64,000 nt of DNA, taken from Stomoxys calcitrans. Lineage: Eukaryota; Arthropoda; Insecta; Diptera; Muscidae. Positions 23,851 through 34,796 of the stretch are shown in pieces. Location: positions 151,194,501-151,258,500 of the forward strand of contig NC_081556.1 in the NCBI RefSeq assembly GCF_963082655.1, written 5' to 3'. A program made the position numbers and the translations under genes. Below the pieces are notes generated by a model. That model was not told the origin of the DNA. It did no database searches and saw nothing but the letters and a program-made list of their open reading frames with translations. How positions within the stretch are numbered: position 1 is the first letter of the stretch; each line of letters starts with the position of its first letter.

Positions 23851-24169
23851 TGGGGAAAATTTTTCGTTGGGCGCGCCCCTATGTAATTGGGCTCAATCAT
23901 GATAATTAGAATACCAATCGGAATTTTGAAAAAGGTAATTGACAATTTTTTATTAAAATTTTCAATTAAATCTTAATTTATACAATTAAACAAATGATTC
24001 AAAATTTTGGAAATTTCCATTTTTGACAAGTCATTCAAAGTAATGGGACATTTAAATTTGCATTATTACGAGTAATACATATATTCAAAAACTTATCGGA
24101 GTCGACAAATTGGCATTTACTTTTAAAAAATCTGGTTCAAATAATAAGGTTAAATTAGGTTTTAATAAG

Positions 24170-24330
24170 GATTACCACCACTGTCTTTGATGGTAAGGTT
24201 ATATCAATGTCGCCTTAGAAGAAATATGGACCGATTATGTCACCAGCTCATAAACCAAACCAAACTATCGTTTTGGGGTGGGATGCATCGGTAACTTTTG
24301 TTCGGTATGTGGCTGTTCTCCACCTCAGAT
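24170..24330 (-). pseudogene. diverged Tc1/mariner transposase fragment
   Basis: 'atggaccgattatgtcaccagctcataaaccaaaccaaac' aligns with 22672-22712 of the foldback element. It is strongly decayed. Confidence 0.45.
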
Positions 24331-24454
24331 GACAGCCTCGCTTGTTTAATTTTATTTAACTAGTTTCATGCGTCGACTCTATGTCAATGAAACTCGCATT
24401 GGAATATTTCTTTCCTTGGCTCTGTTAGGTAAAATTGCTATTCTTTAAACAGAC

Positions 24455-24555
24455 TTCTTGACTGCCGGTTGTAAGTACCGGATTGACCCCATGGAGTCCT
24501 TCATCGGCAAGGGCTCCCGCCTCAGTGTACAACACACTTCTACAACAACAAAATC
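24455..24555 (-). repeat. LINE-leader-derived short repeat
   Basis: It has 'ccggttgtaagtaccggattgacccc' in part, then 'gcctcagtgtacaacacac' and a CTACAACAACAA tail. Confidence 0.7.
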
Positions 24556-24717
24556 GTTCCATTGTCGGTTTATATAACACAGTTACGTCAGACCAAAGCC
24601 TTTTGTGGGAATCGAACCAACCAGGCTAAATCGACACCCATCTCCTTCCTAACTCGAGCTAGAATTTCTTTAAGACATCTCTGTTTTTTCTCCCGTTTCG
24701 GCATGAAGGCGTTAATA

Positions 24718-25843
24718 TTAACAAGTAAAAGCCTGCTAAGTTCGGCTGGGCCGAATCTTATATACCCTCCACCATGGATCAGATTTGTCGAGTTCTTTTT
24801 CCGGTGACTCTTTTTAGGCAAACAAAGAAAAGGATATAAGAAAAGAAAAGAATTGCTATGCTATTGGAGCTATATCAAGTTATGGTCCGATAGCCGGACC
24901 ATAGCAGAAGTCATTGTGTAAAATTTCTGCCATATCGAATAAGAATTGCGCCCTCTAGGGGCTCATAAAGTAAAATATGGAGATCGTTTTATAGGGGAGC
25001 TGTATGAGGTTATAGACCGATTCAGACCATATTTGACACGTATGTTGAAGGTCATGGGAGAGATGGGAGGCGTTGTACAAAATTTCACCCAAATCAGATA
25101 ATAATTGCGCCCTACAGAGGCTCAAGAAGTCAAGATCCCAGATCGGTTTATATTACAATCTTTTGCACAGTTATTGAAAGTCATAACGAAACAAGTCATG
25201 CAAAATTTCAACAAAATCGGATAGGATTTGCGCTTTCTAAAGGCTGAAGAAGTCAAGACCCCATATCGGTTTATATAACAGCTGAATCAGATTATGCACA
25301 GATTTCACGCATACTTGGCACAATTGTTGGAAATCATAACAAAACACCTCATGTATAATTTCAGCCCAATCAGATAAGAATTGCGTCCTCTAGTGGCTCA
25401 AGAAGTCAAAACCCCAGATCGGTTTATATGACAGCTATATCAGGCTATGGACCGATTTGCACCATACTTGGTGTTGAAAGTCATAACGAAATACGTCGTG
25501 CAAAATTTCAGCCAAATCGGATAGGAATTGCGCCCTGCAGTGGCTCAACAAGTCTAGATCCAAGATCGGTTTATATGGCAGCTATATCAAAACGTGGACC
25601 GATATGGTCCGACCCACACCTATAAAAAGTATTTGTGCAAAATTTCAAGCGACTAGCTTTACACCTTCCAAAGTTCGCGTGCTTTCGACAGACAGATGGA
25701 CGGACATGACTAGATAGACATAAAATATCATGACGATCAAGAATATATATACATTATGGGGTCTGAGATGAATATTTCGAGGAGTTACAAACAGAATGAC
25801 GAAATTCGCATACCCCCATCCTATAGTGGAGGGTATAAAAACA
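24718..25843 (+). mobile_element. family A element, complete
   Basis: It starts AACAAGTAAAAGCCTGCTAA, then a GGCTGGGCCGAA variant of the palindrome and TATACCCTCCACCATGG. It ends ATAGTGGAGGGTATAAAAA. Inside are about five units of 150-157 bp ('atcggtttatatggcagctatatcag', 'cataacgaaa', 'tcggataagaattgcgccct', 'ctcaagaagtcaa') and a GACGGACATG tract. No intact protein. Confidence 0.85.
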
Positions 25844-26249
25844 ACCCTGAGTTGCTTCCAATTACACATTTTCTTACGAAAAAGTATTACCGCTAATCAA
25901 GAAAATTATGGTGAAAGCCCTTTATGAAGAAAATTATTCACGGATTTGTTTTTATATAGTAAAAACGAATGCACCAATAAATGGTTAGATTTGATAATTT
26001 TGAACAATAATTTGATAATTTTGAAGCCACGTAACGTTCCAAATAACATGATTCACGGGTTTCATTCACATTTTTTATTTATTATAAATTATAAGCAACA
26101 AGTGGCCGATTAACAATCACATTATTCAGCATGTATAACAACTACACATAAAATATTTATTATTCAATTGTTTCTTAGGTCTTATTCAATTGTTAGTAAT
26201 TACGAATGCATCCACAGACATGTATTAAAAGTGCATTATACCACTCCAT
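25844..26249. other. intergenic, nothing recognised
   Basis: AT-rich sequence. A short phrase 'tttcttgcgaaaaa.tattaccgctaa' recurs at 28390-28410, so this may be repeat flank. Confidence 0.4.
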
Positions 26250-26530
26250 GTGATGCAGGGCACCCTTAGGTCCGCGATGTGTCACACAAGGGAAAAAAAT
26301 TGGCGTGGAGATCCCCATATAGAGGTCTCTACGTCTGCGTGACGGCCACGTGACCACGCTACACTGCCCACTTCTGGTGTCTTCCTGCGACAGGAGGAAT
26401 TGGGATTAACTTGGGCACACCGTTCGGCAGACCAGCGACAACAATGTTAGCCGTGTGGTCTGCTATGCGCAAGTTTTTTTTTTATTCTCTTTTGTTGTTG
26501 TTTTGATTGTCCCTCTTTGGAATGGTCAAT
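26250..26530. repeat. unclassified GC-richer segment, possible repeat
   Basis: A sharp rise in GC with 'ggtccgcgatgtgtcacac', 'gtgacggccacgtgaccacg' and 'cggcagaccagcgacaacaa', bounded by AT-rich DNA and a T tract at 26467. This looks like an insertion, but no second copy is in the window. Confidence 0.35.
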
Positions 26531-26612
26531 TACTGGATTGCATTCCTACAGGCCGGGTGGAAGCCAAAGTCTAAACAACGATCATCAAGGAAACGTTTAT
26601 TTTATACCCGCC

Positions 26613-27800
26613 ACCATAGGATGAGGTTATACTAATTTTGTCATTCCGTTGGTAATACCTCAAAATATTCGTCTAAGACCCCAAAAAGTATATACATTCT
26701 TGATCGTCTCGACATTCTGAGTCGATCTAGCCATGTCCGTCCGTCTGTCGAAATCACGACAGCGGTCGAACGCGTAAAGCTAACCGCATGAAATTTTGAA
26801 CAGATACTTAATACTGATTTAGGTCATTGGGTATAGCAAATGGGCAATATCGGTTCAGATTTAGATATAGTTCCCATATAAAGCTATCTTCCGATTTGAC
26901 TTCTTGAGCCCCGGAATTTTTGTCCGATTTGGCTCAAATTTCTCACATAGTGTTCTGTTATGAATTTCTACAATTGTGCCAAGTACGGTTCAAATCGGTC
27001 TATAACCTGATATAGCTCCCATACAAACCAATCCCCCGATTTGATTTCTTGAACCTTTACAAGCCGCAAATTATGTCCGATTTGGCGTGTAGTGTTCTGT
27101 TACTAACTGTGCCAAATACAGTCCAAACCAGTCTTTAAACTGATATAGCTCCCATGTAAACCGGTCTTCGATCATTCTTGTTCGGTTCCATTGCATTTCC
27201 ATTTAAGTTTTGGTGGTTCGACAGATGTTTGGTATGCAGAATAAAAATGTGCCCTTCAACTAAATTTATTTTGTAGGTCAGTTGAAATTGTAAATGGGCC
27301 ATATCGGTCCATGTTTTGATAAAAAAAGCTGCCATATAAACAGATCTTGGATCTCGACTTCTTGGGCCACTAGGGCGCAAATCTTATCCGATTTGGCTGA
27401 AATTTTCCAAAAGGTGTTTTGTTATGATTTCCAACAACTGTGCTAAGTATGATTGAAATCGGTCTATAACCTGACATAGCTGCCATATAAACCGATCTGG
27501 GGTCTTGACTTCTTGAGCCTCTAGAATGCGCAATTCTTACCAGATTTGGAGGAAATTTTGCATGATGTGTTTCGTTTTGATTTCCAACAGCTGTGCTTAG
27601 TATGGTTAAAATCGGTCTATATCGGTCTGAAATAGCTATAATATAAACTGATATGGGATATTGACTTCTTGAGCCTCTAGAGGGCGCAATTCCCATCAGA
27701 TTTGGCTGAAATTTTGTATAGCCGATTCTCCCATGAAATTCAACATTCGTATCAAATATGGTCTGAATCGGTCTATAGCCTGATACAGCTCCCCTATATT
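26613..27800 (-). mobile_element. family A element, left end replaced
   Basis: The right terminus comes first (TATACCCGCCACCATAGGAT at 26616), followed by diverged 150-bp units. At 27175-27310 an unrelated piece interrupts the array ('gtgcccttcaactaaattt' recurs at 22275). The minus strand is open for 197 codons at 27963-27370. Confidence 0.75.
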
Positions 27801-27975
27801 CAGAAGTCATAAGTAAACTATGATGAACGTTTTTAATCCAAACCAAATGTCTCTGTGAGACGTCAGACAGCACCGGCAACAATATGGGACTCAAATGAAA
27901 GGGATTTGGAAGTGCAGCACGAATTTGATATCCATATTTGAGTCGAAATGTCTGAGATGCCATCCCTCCTCTAGT
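27801..27975. repeat. fragment of repeat family D
   Basis: 'aatatgggactcaaatgaaagg.atttgg' and 'gaatttgatatccat' match the units at 47720-48550 in the LSm6 intron. Confidence 0.5.
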
Positions 27976-28019
27976 GAGAACATTACCCTAGGGAATAACA
28001 TTACCACCAGGAACCGAGA

Positions 28020-28270
28020 AGGCGCAAATTCTCACACAAGCTTTCCGATTCAAGTTTAAACTCAATGATAAGGGACCTTTTTTATAGCCGAGTTCGAACG
28101 GCGTCCCGCAGTGCGACACCTCTTTGCGGAAAAATTTTTAAATGAGCATGCATTGTATTGCACCTCCCAAATGTCGCCAACATTAGGAAGGAATAAACAC
28201 CGCTTTGTCCGATATTCTCGCCAGGATTTGAACGGGTTCAGAGTCATAGGCTACAATGGCACGAATTCGA
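28020..28270 (-). repeat. tRNA-derived SINE, family 1
   Basis: Inverse copy: 'aaactcaatgataagggacc', 'gtgcgacacctcttt' and a decayed B box 'ccaggatttgaac'. Confidence 0.7.
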
Positions 28271-28467
28271 CATCCGCATTCAGGACGAAGTGTCCACTCT
28301 AAGACAGATCTATTTTTATGTATTTCTCTCCCCGTCGGGGTTAAGAGGTGAATATTAAAAACCATCGAAGTTGCTTCTAATCAAAAATTTTCTTGCGAAA
28401 AAATATTATCGCTAAGCAAGCAAATTATGGTCAAACCCCTTAATAAAGAAAAAAAATGCACGGATTT

Positions 28468-29486
28468 ATTATACCCTCCACCATAGGATGGGGGTATACT
28501 AATTTCGTCATTCTGTTTGTAACACCTCGAAATATGCGTCTGAGACCCCATAAAGTATATATATTCTCGATCGTCATGTCATTTTAAGTCGATCTAGCCA
28601 TCTCCGTCCGCCTGTCCGTCCGTCCGTCTGTCTGTCGAAAGCACGCTAACTTTCGAAGGAGTAAAGCTAGCCGCTTGAAATTTTGCACAAATATTTTTAA
28701 TTGGTGTAGGTCGGTTGGGATTGTAAATGGGCCAAATCGGTCCATGTATTGATATGGCTGCCATATAATGCGATCTTTAGTCTTGACTTCTTGAGCCTCT
28801 AGAGGGCGCAATTCTCGTTCGATTTGACTGAAATTTTGCACGTAGTGTTTTCGTATCACTTTCAACAACTATGTTAAGTATGATTCAAATCGATTCATAA
28901 TGTGGTATAGCTGTCATATAAACCGATCATGGAACTTGACTTCTTGAGCCAATAGAACGCGCAATTCTCATCCGATTTGGCTGAAATTTTGCATGAGGTA
29001 TTTTGTTATGACTTTTAATAACTGTGCGAAGTATGGCGCAAATCGGCACATAAATTGATATAGCTCCCATATAAACCGATCTGGGATCTTGACTTCTTGA
29101 GCCTCTAGAGGGGCCCAGAATTGGCAGAAATTTGTACAACGGCTTCTCTTATGACCTTTAACATACGTGTCTAATAAGGGCTGAATCGATCTTAAGCTTG
29201 ATATGGCTTCCATATAAACCTATCTCCCGATTTTGTTTCATGAGCTCCTACAAGGCCAATTCTTATCCGAATGAACTGAAATATTACACAATGACTTCTA
29301 CAATGTTCAGCAATCATTTATGATCCGAACCGGACTATAATTTGATAATGCTCCAATAGCATAACAATATATTATTGTTTGCCTAAAAAGAGATACCGCC
29401 CATAGAACTCGACGAATTCGACCCATGGTGGAGGGTATATAAGATTCGTCCCGGCCGAACTTAGTACGCTCTTACTTGTTTTTAAA
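28468..29486 (-). mobile_element. family A element, complete
   Basis: It begins TTATACCCTCCACCATAGGA and ends CCATGGTGGAGGGTATATAA, then CGTCCCGGCCGAACTTAGTA and CTTACTTGTTTTT. The inner inverted ends and the outer palindrome zone are both present. Units of about 153 bp fill the interior. Confidence 0.85.
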
Positions 29487-29559
29487 TAGCAAAGATGATT
29501 GCGCTTATAGAGGTGTTAACTGCAATAAATCGATGAATTCTATAATGTTCAATAAGCTG

Positions 29560-29640
29560 TGTTGTTGTAGCAGTGTGGTGTACAATGAGGCGGCAGCCCC
29601 TATCCAGTACGTACAACCCGCTGCCCTAGGATTGCTGTGA
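29560..29640 (+). repeat. LINE-leader-derived short repeat, shortened
   Basis: 'tgttgttgtagcagtgtggtgtac', 'aggcggcagccc' and 'gtacgtacaacccgctgccc'; the 'gatgaaggacttc' part is missing. Confidence 0.65.
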
Positions 29641-29824
29641 TAATACATATTTGTCTAATCAGCTAAATTACGGTCAAAACCCTTGAAAGTTAATAACATT
29701 ATTCACGGAATTCTTATTCAATTGTTAGCAATGACGAATGCATCTATATAAATGCGTTAATAGTGCACTTTATCGCTCGTTAAGGAATCTATTAAACGTT
29801 AAGAAATTTTTCGATAGTAATAAA

Positions 29825-30190
29825 ATATAATCAGTTGTTGTTGTAGTTACATTTTCATTGTGAGGTGAGGTGAGCAAGCTCGTTTCGGTTTAAAGAACCT
29901 ATCGCCGCGGCAACAGTGTGGCCATTGGTTATTTGAAGGCGCCAATATCTCGCCAATCAGCGTTATCGAGCGGGAAGTCTCAGTGAAAGCCCGGGCGGCA
30001 CCGGCTCTTGCACAAATACTGAGAGCCTATGATGATGCGATATGACAAGGCGAGTTATATGCGCCTTTCAATAACCAAAGGCCACCTGTTTCCGCGGCGA
30101 TCGGACCAGAAAGAGCTTGTTCATCTACAGGAGCTTGACAAGGATCACCACCTCCGCATCAAAATGTGGCTACAGCAACAAAAACAAAAA
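29825..30190. repeat. SINE family 3, inverted pair
   Basis: 29850-29950 is the inverse 3' half ('ggtgagcaagctcgtt', 'atcgccgcgg', 'atatctcgcc'). From 29952 a forward copy runs to 'gtggctacagcaacaaaaac'. Confidence 0.7.
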
Positions 30191-30479
30191 AAAAATAATG
30201 TTAAATGTTAGATTTTTGTTTTTTTTTATTTAACGTGTTCATTCAGAAGTTATAAATAAATATTATGAAAGTTTTTAATCCAATCCAAATGATGATGGTC
30301 ACGTATTCCTGTTATTTTATTGTACATTCATTATTCTTTGTCGACGTTAATCAACTGCCTCAACAATGTTATCAATGACCCTTCAATATTTCCTCGGAAA
30401 ATGCCTAAATTTCATTCTGTGATAAAGTTCTAAAGTACAGCCAACAACATGTATGACAACAAATGCATGACAAAAACTA

Positions 30480-30714
30480 TTGGGTTGCCCAAAAAGTAAT
30501 TGTGGATTTTTTAAAAGAAATTAAATGCATTTTTAATAAAACTTAGAATGAACTTTAAGCAAATATACTTTTTTACACTTTTTTTCTAAAGCAAGGTGAA
30601 AGTAACGCTGATAACTGACAGAAGAAAGAATGCAATTACAGAGTCACAAGCTGTGAAAAAAATTGTCAACGCCAACTATATGAAAAATCCGCAATTACTT
30701 TTTGGGCAACCCAA
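30480..30714 (-). mobile_element. mariner-derived MITE, copy 2
   Basis: 235 bp between TA dinucleotides, with ends TTGGGTTGCCCAAAAAGTAA and its inverse. The interior is inverse to copies 1 and 3. Confidence 0.9.
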
Positions 30715-30740
30715 TATATAATTAAAAATAATGTTTAAAT

Positions 30741-30746
30741 TTTATT
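30741..30746 (-). terminator. probable Prp38 poly(A) signal
   Basis: AATAAA on the minus strand, 61 bp after the Prp38 stop codon and before the MITE. Confidence 0.55.
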
Positions 30747-30806
30747 TTGTATTATACATTAGATTTTGTTTAATAAAAAAAAGTCGCATTAACTTAAGAT
30801 TACTTT

Positions 30807-31760
30807 TTAGTACCTACGATCGCGACGATCTCTTTCATGGCCTCCCCCTCCGGCCCTACGATCATCACGATAGTCGTAACGACGACGGTCTTTCTCACGA
30901 TCTCTCTCGTAATCGCGGTCATCATAGCGGCCACCAGTATCACCACCTCCTCTTCTATCCCTATCATCTCTTCTTCTTTCTTTATCTCTTCGCTCCCGCC
31001 TATCACGTTCTCGTTGATATTCATCCAGACTTTCGTAGTAGTCACGCGAACGGTTGCTTTGTCCAGGACCATCTCTACGTTCAGGAGAAGAGGATAAAGA
31101 TTTGGAACGTTCTTTGCGCAATTTTCTCGATGATTGTGGTTTTGCATCTTGTTCAGCGGGTGGTGGTGCTTCCTCATCGCTCATAACTTCTTCATCCAAA
31201 TCCTCATCCAAAGCGGAAACTTTCGGTTCCAACTCATTGTTCTCCTCCAGCACAGCACGTTTTTGCAGGCGGGGCATTATAATGTCACACACACGATCGC
31301 TACGTAGCAATTCATCAATAAATTCATCCATGTAGACAATTTCAAAGTGTCCCAACCGGTTTTGGCGACGCAATTTGCGATTGTCTATATACAATGGCTC
31401 CAAATATTTGTAGCAGTCCAATGAGCTGCCAGTGAGGCGTAAATAAAATGCTCCCAATGCTCGCACATATTTGAACTCTTCATTTTTAATAAATTCCACC
31501 ACAATGTCCTTTTCCGGTTGGATTTGTAGCATTTTCAAAGTTAAACATAGGAATTGTGTCGGCTTTATATTGCCGCCAAACACTCCACCAATATAGCGCA
31601 GTTCCATGGCTTTGTCCACTAAAAGCTCAGCGGTGAGAGCAAAACATTGTTCCTTCCAGTATTTCGAATCGTAAATACGGGAGCGTATAATCTTCTCGAT
31701 GAGGTACTGTGGATTCGTTCCATGTATATTTTTGGCTTCTTTCACTGTTCGATTGGCCAT
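30807..31760 (-). CDS. Prp38: pre-mRNA-splicing factor Prp38
   Basis: Nuclear component of the spliceosomal U4/U6.U5 tri-snRNP, needed for activation of the complex. It is a single exon of 317 codons from ATG 31760. Residues about 10-180 form the PRP38 domain: NPQYLIEKIIRSRIYDSKYW, ELRYIGGVFGGNIKPTQFLC, EEFKYVRALGAFYLRLTGS and YMDEFIDELLR. An acidic stretch (LDEDLDEEVMSDEE) follows. The tail, from about residue 205, is rich in Arg, Asp, Glu and Ser (RDRRERRDKERRRDDRDRRG), as in animal orthologues. The length fits the family. No frame break; the upstream leader is AT-rich. The antisense open frames here are shadows of the RD-rich tail. Confidence 0.96.
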   Translation of the reverse strand: MANRTVKEAKNIHGTNPQYLIEKIIRSRIYDSKYWKEQCFALTAELLVDKAMELRYIGGVFGGNIKPTQFLCLTLKMLQIQPEKDIVVEFIKNEEFKYVRALGAFYLRLTGSSLDCYKYLEPLYIDNRKLRRQNRLGHFEIVYMDEFIDELLRSDRVCDIIMPRLQKRAVLEENNELEPKVSALDEDLDEEVMSDEEAPPPAEQDAKPQSSRKLRKERSKSLSSSPERRDGPGQSNRSRDYYESLDEYQRERDRRERRDKERRRDDRDRRGGGDTGGRYDDRDYERDREKDRRRYDYRDDRRAGGGGHERDRRDRRY

Positions 31761-32184
31761 TATTTTAATATTTCATTACTATATTCATATGAAAGGGGAA
31801 AGAATAAAAAATGTAAACAATGCTTCAAGCTGTCAGTTGTAACATCAACAATTGTATAAGATGGTGGCATTCAAATAACAGCGTGTTGCATTTATTTCGA
31901 CACAGGGTGTTTCATTTATTTCGACATGAGGCCCTGCATCAGGGCTGCCAGACTCGACAATTTTATATATTTTTGACGATTTTTTTTGCCAAAATTTGGC
32001 CTTTTGATACTTGATGGTTCTTTGATTTCAATCCCTTTACGATTTGACTGCGTTTTATTGAATTTGTCTTCATCGAGAATTTTAAGTTTTGTTGTAAATT
32101 GATTCTAATTTTTTTCAAAGAAATTTCGAACATGCGCGGAATTTGTGGCTGGAAAACTAGAAGCAATGTAACTTAGGTACCGTT
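31761..32184. other. Prp38 upstream region
   Basis: Presumed promoter and leader of Prp38. A short tandem phrase 'catttatttcgaca' occurs twice at 31889-31926. No other feature seen. Confidence 0.4.
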
Positions 32185-33530
32185 TTAGACAAGCAGTGGT
32201 CTACCGCGAAGAGATGCGCCAGGTTGTTCAACCGTCAATTTATTTTGCATTCCGAAAGTGGCAGGGTTCGTGGTCACCGAGCAGAAGGACGGCAAGTCGA
32301 TCAAGGCGTTTGGCCCAAGGGAATCTCTACACTAATGCTGAAGAATCTGGATCTACCTAGAGCCCAGTACCTTACAACCGTCAACCTACCTTTGAATACA
32401 GTTATAGTACCTGATGTCTGAAGGATGGGCAGAGTGATCCCGCGACTCGTACAGACCGACGCCTGGTGAATTTCCATTCGCCGAGTATCAGCATGTATTT
32501 CGGAGACTACATAGCACAACAAATACTTTACATGCCATCTCCTCAAACAATTATCGTGGCTTCAATCAGCCCAGGTCATATGATAGGACGGTCCTCGTGG
32601 CACTGGACCTATCGAAGGCATTTGACACGGTAAACCATGCCAAACTCTTTGAGGACATCGCCAATACGTCATCCAGCCAGGCCTGAAACGCGGTGTCGCG
32701 AATTATCTGCGTGGTCGCCAGTCATTTATGGAATTGAGGGATAAGAAATAGAAACACCGTAGAGTGAAACAGGCGGGATGATATCTCCGGCACTGTTTAA
32801 CCTATACCTATCCTCCTCTACCATTCCACCGCCTCCAGACGGCAGAGTGATCGTATCATATCGAATGTGCGATCATGGCATCAGGTCCCCACCCCTTATT
32901 GACATCTGCGATAGGTTGAACGTCTACCTCAGTGAACTTGCCTCATATTTCGCTGCAATAAATCCGAAGATATCCCCCACAAAATCTTTAACCACATTGT
33001 TCACTACATACACGCATGAGGTGCGTAGGGAGCTAAAAGTTATGGTCGACGGAGTGACAAAATACTTGATGTCACATTTGACAGCTCTCTCAAATTCTTC
33101 TCGCATGACACAGCATATTGCGATAAAGTCAAAAGCAGAAAAAAGGGCCTCAAGTCACTTGCCGGCAGCACTTGGGGTGCATACAAAGAAACCTTGTTGA
33201 CAACATACAAAGCAATTGGCCGGTCTGTGGTTAGTTATGCAGTGTGGTCCCCTCAGCTTTGTGACATGCAGTGGAATAATAAACAGATCTGTCAGAATAC
33301 CGCCCTTCGAACTGCGAAGGGCTGTCCCCTCAGTTCTCACGTGAACCACTTCCATTAGGAGACAAAGATCCTACCCGAGCGATGACGTAACTACATGCTG
33401 TATAATCAATACCTTCTGGGTCTTGAAAACATGCAGATGCGGTGAATAACTACCGTGTGAATGTGGTCCGTGTGCTTCACTTTTGCAAAATCGATCCTGC
33501 AAGCATGTGTAGGGCATGTGGGGAAGATGA
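32185..33530 (+). mobile_element. LINE copy 3, RT fragment, plus strand
   Basis: Same LINE family, opposite orientation to copies 1 and 2: FNRQFILHSESG, LMLKNLDLP and LNTVIVPDV, then a jump to 'tgataggacggtcc' (VALDL region), GRQSFME, ISPALFNLYLSS, a decayed YTDD region (SYRMCDHGI) and ELASYFAAINPKISPTKS. It carries many stops and frameshifts and has lost the active-site Asp pair. Confidence 0.8.
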
Positions 33531-33557
33531 TTAAAACCGGATGCCATGGGATTGACC

Positions 33558-33794
33558 CAGGATTCACTGAATAAGGTTAAGCCAAGCGATCAGCCGATAT
33601 ACTTTTTTTTAATATTTGGCAGTACTTGGCATTGAGTATGTCAACTTGTTCTCTTTTTACATTCATTCTTTGTTTACGTTTTCTCCTATATGATGACATT
33701 TTCAATCGTCAGATTTGACATCCTTAATGATGTTTATGGGGCTTATCCACTTTGTGTTTTTGCATGTGACCTAACCTTCTATTAGTGAATCCTG
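33558..33794. mobile_element. 237-bp MITE with 9-bp target-site duplication, copy 1
   Basis: Ends CAGGATTCACT and AGTGAATCCTG, with subterminal AAGGTTA / TAACCTT. Flanked by GGATTGACC at 33549-33557 and 33795-33803. Non-coding. It sits inside LINE-leader-like sequence. Confidence 0.88.
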
Positions 33795-33803
33795 GGATTG
33801 ACC

Positions 33804-33890
33804 ATGGCATCCGGTTTTACATTTTTTTTACATTTCTTAATCGGCAAGGGCTGCCGCCTCAGTGTACAACACACTGCTTCAACAACATGA
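33804..33890 (-). repeat. LINE-leader-derived short repeat
   Basis: 'atggcatccggtttt', then 'atcggcaagggctgccgcc' and 'cagtgtacaacacactgct', with a CAACAAC tail. The leader middle is replaced by a T-rich run. Confidence 0.65.
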
Positions 33891-34205
33891 TGGCCCGGCA
33901 AGAGATAGCTGTGAGCACCACACAGGCTGGAACATTGAGATCCGAACTGTGTGGCCTTGATAGCAAATCACGAGAAGCTTAACTGCGAGCTTGGGTGGCG
34001 CCGGCACTTGTACAAATACTGAGTGCCTATGATGCTCGATATGACAAAGTGAGTTTTTGGCGCCTTTAAATAACAGTTGGCCACTTTGTTCCCGCTGCTA
34101 TCGGTACTTTGGACCAGAACGAACTTGCTCACCTACAGGAGCTTGACGAGGAGCATTGTCATTGCGAGGAGCTATATCATCGCACCCCCTTTCAACCTAA
34201 CCTAA
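33891..34205 (+). repeat. SINE-like family 3, internally deleted
   Basis: 'gagatagctgtgagcaccacacagg' to 'gcttgacgaggagcat'. The central 'gctgcaacggcagtcgcagac' part is missing and there is no CAAC tail. Confidence 0.65.
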
Positions 34206-34262
34206 CACAATCCTGCCATCATAATACACTTGGATTAATTGTGTTGAATTACTCATTAGCCC

Positions 34263-34499
34263 CAGGATTCACTGAATAAGGTTAAGCCAAGCGATCAGCC
34301 GATATACTTTTTTTTTAATATTTGGCAGTACTTGGCATTGAGGATGTCAACTTGTTCTCTTTTTACATTCATTCTTTGTTTACGTTTTCTCCTATATGAT
34401 GACATTTTCAATCGTCAGATTTGACAACCTTAATGATGTTTATGGGGCCTATCCACTTTGTGTTTTGCATGTGACCTAACCTTCTATTAGTGAATCCTG
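34263..34499. mobile_element. 237-bp MITE with 9-bp target-site duplication, copy 2
   Basis: Nearly identical to 33558-33794 and the same length. Flanked by CATTAGCCC at 34254-34262 and 34500-34508. Confidence 0.9.
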
Positions 34500-34796
34500 C
34501 ATTAGCCCAAAAGAAAGCATTTTAATATTTAACACATTTTTCATTTGAATTTTTTTTAACGAGCTTGACGGTTGTTCACGTTGAAAGCCGAATAGAGCAC
34601 CAACCCCAAATGCTTTTGTCAGCTGTTTTCTTTCTTTCCTGAATTGTGGCAACCTTGAGCAAATGTCATAGTCGATGACGCACTGCTACAAAAATTAAAG
34701 AAAAATATAATTGTACGCAATAAAAAACTGCATTAAAATCCGAGTTACACAAAAACTTCATTACTATTTAGGGTAACAAAAGCAAAGGTTTGCAAG

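Noticed and set aside
30731..31335. Several plus-strand open frames
   Set aside because: They are shadows of the Arg/Asp-rich tail of Prp38 on the other strand.
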